Shown in pieces: positions 51,300 to 54,163 of a stretch of DNA of 54,163 nt; the first letter of the stretch is position 1; every line of letters begins with the position of its first letter. Origin of the DNA: Nitrospira sp. (GTDB lineage Bacteria > Nitrospirota > Nitrospiria > Nitrospirales > Nitrospiraceae). The stretch is taken from the NCBI GenBank assembly GCA_022842445.1, contig JALHPO010000015.1, forward strand, positions 1 to 54,163, in the 5' to 3' direction. Below the pieces are notes generated by a model that worked only from the letters and a program-made list of their open reading frames with translations, was not told the DNA's origin and searched no databases. Made by a program: the position numbers and the translations under genes.

Positions 51300-52427
51300 A
51301 TGCGTATGGACGGACGAACGGCGCGGGTCACGATAGGCCTATCCGTTCTAATGGTGGTTCTCTCACTCCTGTCCGTTCCTTTCCCCACGGAGGGAGAGGG
51401 ATCCAGCAAGATCATGTCCATCGGTCCAGTACTCCCGGTGGTGCCCGCCCTGCCGGTGTCGTTCCTTGTTGAAATGACCAACGCGAGGTCTCTTTTGGGG
51501 GAAGGCGATCGTCCCCTCGGGTCCGATGCCTCCGATACCCGGCAGGGGGACCCCCTCGTCAGGCGCTTGCTTCGTATGGCGCTGCTGATGGCGTTGGTTG
51601 GCATCCCGATGTGGTATTTCTTCCGGCATCTCGATCGGGAAGAGGAGCTTAAGCGGTTGAATGTAGGATTGCAGGCTCGCACAAAGGAGCTAGCGGCGGT
51701 GAACGAGTCGCTCGTGGCGGAGGTGTCGGAGCGGATGCGCACCGAGCAGTCGCTCGAAGCCAGCCGTGGGGATCTCCGCCAACTCGCTGCGCAACTTATC
51801 CGTGTACAAGAAGAGGAGCGGCAACGTATCGCGCGCGATCTGCACGATGACATCAATCAGCGCCTGGCGCTCCTGACGATCGACGTCGAAGCCTTGGAGC
51901 GGCAACTTTCGACGGCCCCCACTCACACCCTTAGAGCCGTGCGGGCCATTGAGGACCGGGTCATCGAGCTCTCCGATGATGTCCGTCATTTGGCTCATCA
52001 ACTTCATCCATCCATCCTGAACGATTTGGGTCTGTCTATCGCCCTGCAGCGCTTCGTCGACGACTTTACGGCCCGCACCGGAGTGCAGGGCGATTTCATC
52101 GACCAGGATTCGTTGAAAATACGGGATCAGCAAATCGCGACCTGCCTGTATCGCGTTGCACAGGAGAGTTTGATGAACGTCTCCCGTCATGCCAAAGCCA
52201 AACAAGTACGGATTGAACTTGGCCGATGGCAAGATGGAGTTCGGCTCATGATCAGCGACGATGGAGTTGGCTTCGATCGGGACCGCCAGCATGACAAACG
52301 GGGGCGTCTCGGCCTGTTGAGCATGAAGGAACGTGTTGCGCTCGTCGGTGGAATGCTGGATATTGAATCGGTGGAAGGACAAGGGACGCGTGTTTGCGCC
52401 TGGGTCCCACTGGAACAGCAGGGATGA
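51300..52427 (+). CDS. NarL-type sensor histidine kinase
   Basis: 375 residues. Two transmembrane helices (about 8-27 and 90-108) enclose a periplasmic segment of about 60 residues. A coiled coil and HisKA_3 domain follow (phospho-His182 in RIARDLHDDINQRLALL), then a HATPase (DDGVGFDRD, GLLSMKERVALVGG). The regulator gene starts 3 bases after its stop. The pair sits upstream of the amo cluster, so a link to ammonia or copper signalling is possible but unproved. Confidence 0.9.
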   Translation: MRMDGRTARVTIGLSVLMVVLSLLSVPFPTEGEGSSKIMSIGPVLPVVPALPVSFLVEMTNARSLLGEGDRPLGSDASDTRQGDPLVRRLLRMALLMALVGIPMWYFFRHLDREEELKRLNVGLQARTKELAAVNESLVAEVSERMRTEQSLEASRGDLRQLAAQLIRVQEEERQRIARDLHDDINQRLALLTIDVEALERQLSTAPTHTLRAVRAIEDRVIELSDDVRHLAHQLHPSILNDLGLSIALQRFVDDFTARTGVQGDFIDQDSLKIRDQQIATCLYRVAQESLMNVSRHAKAKQVRIELGRWQDGVRLMISDDGVGFDRDRQHDKRGRLGLLSMKERVALVGGMLDIESVEGQGTRVCAWVPLEQQG

Positions 52428-52429
52428 AT

Positions 52430-53074
52430 ATGAGCAAACCACGTGTGTTGCTGGCGGACGACCACACGTTGGTGTTGGCAGGATTCAAGAAATTATTAGA
52501 GGACTATTGTGATGTGGTCGGTGCCGCTGAAGACGGACGCGCCTTGCTGGAGGCCGCGCAACGATTAAAGCCGGATGCGATCGTCTTAGACATTTCCATG
52601 CCGCACCTTAATGGTATCGATGCGGCGCACCAACTACGGAAGATGGTACCAGAGGCAAAGCTGATTTTCATCACCATGCATGCCGATCAAGCCTATGTGA
52701 GCCAAGCCTTCAAGGCCGGCGCGTCCGGCTACCTGCTCAAACGTTCGGCCGGTTCTGAGCTTGTGCAAGCAATTGAAGCCGTGATGAAGGGAGATTACTA
52801 CGTGACCTCCCTCGTCGCCAAAGATCTGGTCCATTCTGCGCTGGATGGGACGCATCAGCCGATCATCCAAACCAATCGGCTGACGGCTCGTCAGCGGGAG
52901 ATCCTGCAATTGGTGGCGGAAGGACTGGCGGTGAAAGAAATCGCCGCTACGCTCGCTATCTCTCCCAAAACGGTTGAGTACCATAAATCCAAGCTGATGG
53001 AACAGCTTGATCTTCACACCACGGCCGAGTTGACGAAATACGCACTCACCCACGGGCTCATTCCATCCGAATAG
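52430..53074 (+). CDS. LuxR/NarL-family response regulator
   Basis: 214 residues from ATG 52430 (AGCAGGG lies 6 bases before it; ATG 52424 is also open). The receiver domain contains LLADDHTLVLAGF, the phospho-acceptor Asp in DISMPHLNG, and Lys in YLLKRSAG. The C-terminal HTH reads LTARQREILQLVAEGLAVKEIAATLAISPKTVEYHKSKLMEQL. It is cotranscribed with the sensor kinase. Its targets may include the genes downstream. Confidence 0.92.
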   Translation: MSKPRVLLADDHTLVLAGFKKLLEDYCDVVGAAEDGRALLEAAQRLKPDAIVLDISMPHLNGIDAAHQLRKMVPEAKLIFITMHADQAYVSQAFKAGASGYLLKRSAGSELVQAIEAVMKGDYYVTSLVAKDLVHSALDGTHQPIIQTNRLTARQREILQLVAEGLAVKEIAATLAISPKTVEYHKSKLMEQLDLHTTAELTKYALTHGLIPSE

Positions 53075-53240
53075 TTGCTGCGTTGTTGCTCTCTGCATCT
53101 GTCTGGCCAGGTGCCGCCCCGTCATCTTCCTGCTCGGCATGAGGGAAGTCCCTAGTACCGCTCAGCGATTCATATCGGTAGAGTTTCCAACAGGATATGG
53201 AGAGGCGTTTCACGATCCAACTCCGACAAGAAGGTAAACG

Positions 53241-53408
53241 ATGGCAGTCTTTTCGCAGGCACCTGACGACGGACGGTCCGGCATTGGGCGGTCGAGGGAT
53301 ATGAGGGATATGAAGGTCAGCAAGATCGGGTGGGTGGTGGGTTTGGGAATCGGGCTCCGCGAGCATCGACCGTTGTACGGGCTCAAAGCGGTGGTTCGCC
53401 AGCTCTAA
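53241..53408 (+). CDS. Possible 55-residue ORF with AmoC-like segment
   Basis: ATG 53241 with AAGG six bases upstream encodes 55 residues ending VVRQL. The middle reads SKIGWVVGLGIGL, close to the PVKIGWLAMLGIGV start of AmoC downstream, which is coded in similar DNA. It may be a real small protein, a decayed amoC leader or chance. No further AmoC similarity is seen after this segment. Confidence 0.25.
   Translation: MAVFSQAPDDGRSGIGRSRDMRDMKVSKIGWVVGLGIGLREHRPLYGLKAVVRQL
53242..53257 (+). promoter_or_regulatory. Possible sigma-54 promoter element
   Basis: TGGCAG-TCTTTT-CGCA matches the -24/-12 pattern TGGCAC-N5-TTGC(A/T) except at two bases and preserves the GG-N10-GC spacing. It lies about 170 bases upstream of the exported protein. 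No sigma-54 activator gene is nearby. Confidence 0.25.
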
Positions 53409-53426
53409 CGCCAGGGAGGAAGGATC

Positions 53427-53993
53427 ATGGCCACATTTCTTCACGTGACGAGGGTGCTCGTTCTTCTCGCAGCTTTCTTCCCCAGTATTGCCAACGCCCA
53501 TGGCAAGGTGGCGCTTGAGGACGACCCCTGCGTGCACCGTGTCGGTGGCAACTTGGTCCATTTCAATGCCTACCAGCCGCAGTACGAAGCGAAGGGGCAA
53601 TACTGCACCGACATTCCGAAGGAAGGCGAGACCTTCCTGGTCGTAGATCTCCTGGACCCGGGGCTACGTGCGATGCCGGTTGAAGTACGCGTGGTCAGGG
53701 GGAGCAGCGAGTCAACCGAGGGGCAAACGGTGGCGTATTGGCCTCCGGCCGTCCATCCGGACGGAGTGGTCCGAGGCGAAGCCAACCTGAGCAAGGGGTT
53801 CTACAAATTGATCATCACTCCACAGGGATTCAGTCCTTCTCATTATCTCTTGCGGGTGCAGCAGTTCGACTACGGGAATCTGACGCGCAATGCGGTCGGG
53901 CCGCTGACCATCCTGCTCCTGCTGGCCGTGATGCTCTATGAGCTTTCCAAATCAAAACGATTCTGGAGGTGGCGGGTCTCCAGCCATTCGTAG
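53427..53993 (+). CDS. amo-linked exported, membrane-anchored protein with N-terminal His
   Basis: 188 residues. The signal peptide ends FPSIANA, so the mature protein would start with His25-Gly-Lys. The mature part is beta-rich, with Cys35 and Cys60, His37 and His45 and a Pro-rich middle (VAYWPPAVHPDGVVRGEANLSKG). A single C-terminal transmembrane helix (about 156-172, VGPLTILLLLAVMLYEL) leaves the body outside. The exposed N-terminal His followed by Gly is the same start as the copper-binding PmoB/AmoB. It is 44 bases before amoC and has an AGGGAGGAAGG ribosome site, so a role in copper delivery or as an accessory subunit is inferred. I recall similar proteins in other bacteria but cannot name a family. 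Confidence 0.7.
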   Translation: MATFLHVTRVLVLLAAFFPSIANAHGKVALEDDPCVHRVGGNLVHFNAYQPQYEAKGQYCTDIPKEGETFLVVDLLDPGLRAMPVEVRVVRGSSESTEGQTVAYWPPAVHPDGVVRGEANLSKGFYKLIITPQGFSPSHYLLRVQQFDYGNLTRNAVGPLTILLLLAVMLYELSKSKRFWRWRVSSHS

Positions 53994-54037
53994 AATGCGG
54001 AGGGGTAACATGTTTCTAACACAAGGAGGGGTGGACC

Positions 54038-54163
54038 ATGGCAACATCAGATAGGGGCTACGATATCTCGCAGTGGTACGATTCCAAGCCGGTGAAGATC
54101 GGCTGGTTGGCGATGCTGGGGATCGGCGTGTTTTGGGTATTGTACCAGCGGGCGTTTGGGTAC
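54038..54163 (+). CDS. amoC: Ammonia monooxygenase subunit C (partial, runs off end)
   Basis: The first 42 residues are seen. YDISQWYDSKPVK followed by IGW..LGIGVFWVLYQRAFGY matches the N-terminus of AmoC/PmoC, where WYDSK and the WxxYQRxF/Y segment precede the first transmembrane helix and the SHGxD region. An AAGGAGG site (54023-54029) lies 8 bases before the ATG. AmoC is an integral membrane subunit of the copper ammonia monooxygenase, which converts ammonia to hydroxylamine. amoA and amoB are expected to follow outside the window. Confidence 0.85.
   Translation, partial: MATSDRGYDISQWYDSKPVKIGWLAMLGIGVFWVLYQRAFGY

Larger units (their letters stand above)
53075..53426. other. 352-base gap upstream of the amo-linked exported protein
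   Basis: It contains a possible sigma-54 element (53242-53257), a 55-codon ORF (53241-53408) and a tandem direct repeat GAGGGATAT (53294-53302, 53303-53311). No terminator, tRNA or strong sigma-70 promoter is seen. Confidence 0.5.

Noticed and set aside
53058..53600. 180-residue minus-strand ORF at the amo-upstream gap
   Set aside because: It spans the response regulator end and the exported protein start and has no ribosome site or domain; the plus-strand genes explain the region better.
1..54163. tRNA, rRNA, CRISPR arrays, integrases or transposases
   Set aside because: The intergenic stretches were read for cloverleaf features, repeated spacers and mobile-element genes; none was recognised. 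Only the 39734-40020 element looks mobile, and it has no transposase.

Overview
The window looks like a chromosomal segment of a complete ammonia oxidizer (comammox) of the genus Nitrospira. The reasons are as follows. The last 126 bases open a reading frame matching the N-terminus of AmoC, the ammonia monooxygenase gamma subunit, read from memory of the family. The rest is a moderately GC-rich housekeeping chromosome with RNase Y, an MsbA-like exporter, an H+-type ATP synthase Fo block and many Nitrospira-style exported proteins of unknown function. No rRNA, tRNA, CRISPR array, transposase or phage gene was seen. The species assignment is inference; the gene content is read from the sequence.

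Layout. 1-6606: an envelope export locus with tandem TolC-like outer-membrane proteins (the tail of a third copy sits at the left edge), an ABC exporter half whose ATPase motifs are nearly all degenerate, and an HlyD-type adaptor. 6607-16603: purEK, rhomboid protease, DHH phosphoesterase, LOG protein and a CBS-PilZ protein, then a DUF692 (MbnB/TglH-type) metal protein in an operon with dus and maf. 16653-24241: MsbA-type exporter, a 31-residue bS22-like ribosomal protein, nadB, two lytic-transglycosylase or aminotransferase genes and pabB/trpE. 24416-26404: atpZ-atpB-atpE-atpF, with a structured atpB-atpE gap. 26428-31167 (minus strand): rlmN, an M16 peptidase pair and larE. 31303-39720: Slt70-like transglycosylase, zapB-zapA, an unexplained 551-base gap, then rny-ymdB-xseA-xseB-tlyA. 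39734-40020: a probable mobile or repeat element with imperfect terminal inverted repeats. 40041-48422: epimerase, rhodanese, aat, exported unknowns, an ECF sigma/anti-sigma pair, der and a HAD phosphatase.

48627-54163: ftsH, a methyltransferase, then a NarL-type two-component system whose promoter carries a 9-base inverted repeat. After it come a 352-base gap with a possible sigma-54 site and a 55-codon ORF, an exported membrane-anchored protein whose mature N-terminus should be histidine, and amoC. The most interesting part is this right end. A sensor/regulator pair and a possible histidine-brace copper protein lie directly upstream of ammonia monooxygenase, the copper enzyme that defines the organism. 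Other points of note are the exporter with a dead-looking ATPase, the DUF692 protein with a fused C-terminal domain, an SD-masking hairpin before the CBS-PilZ gene, and leaderless-looking promoters.
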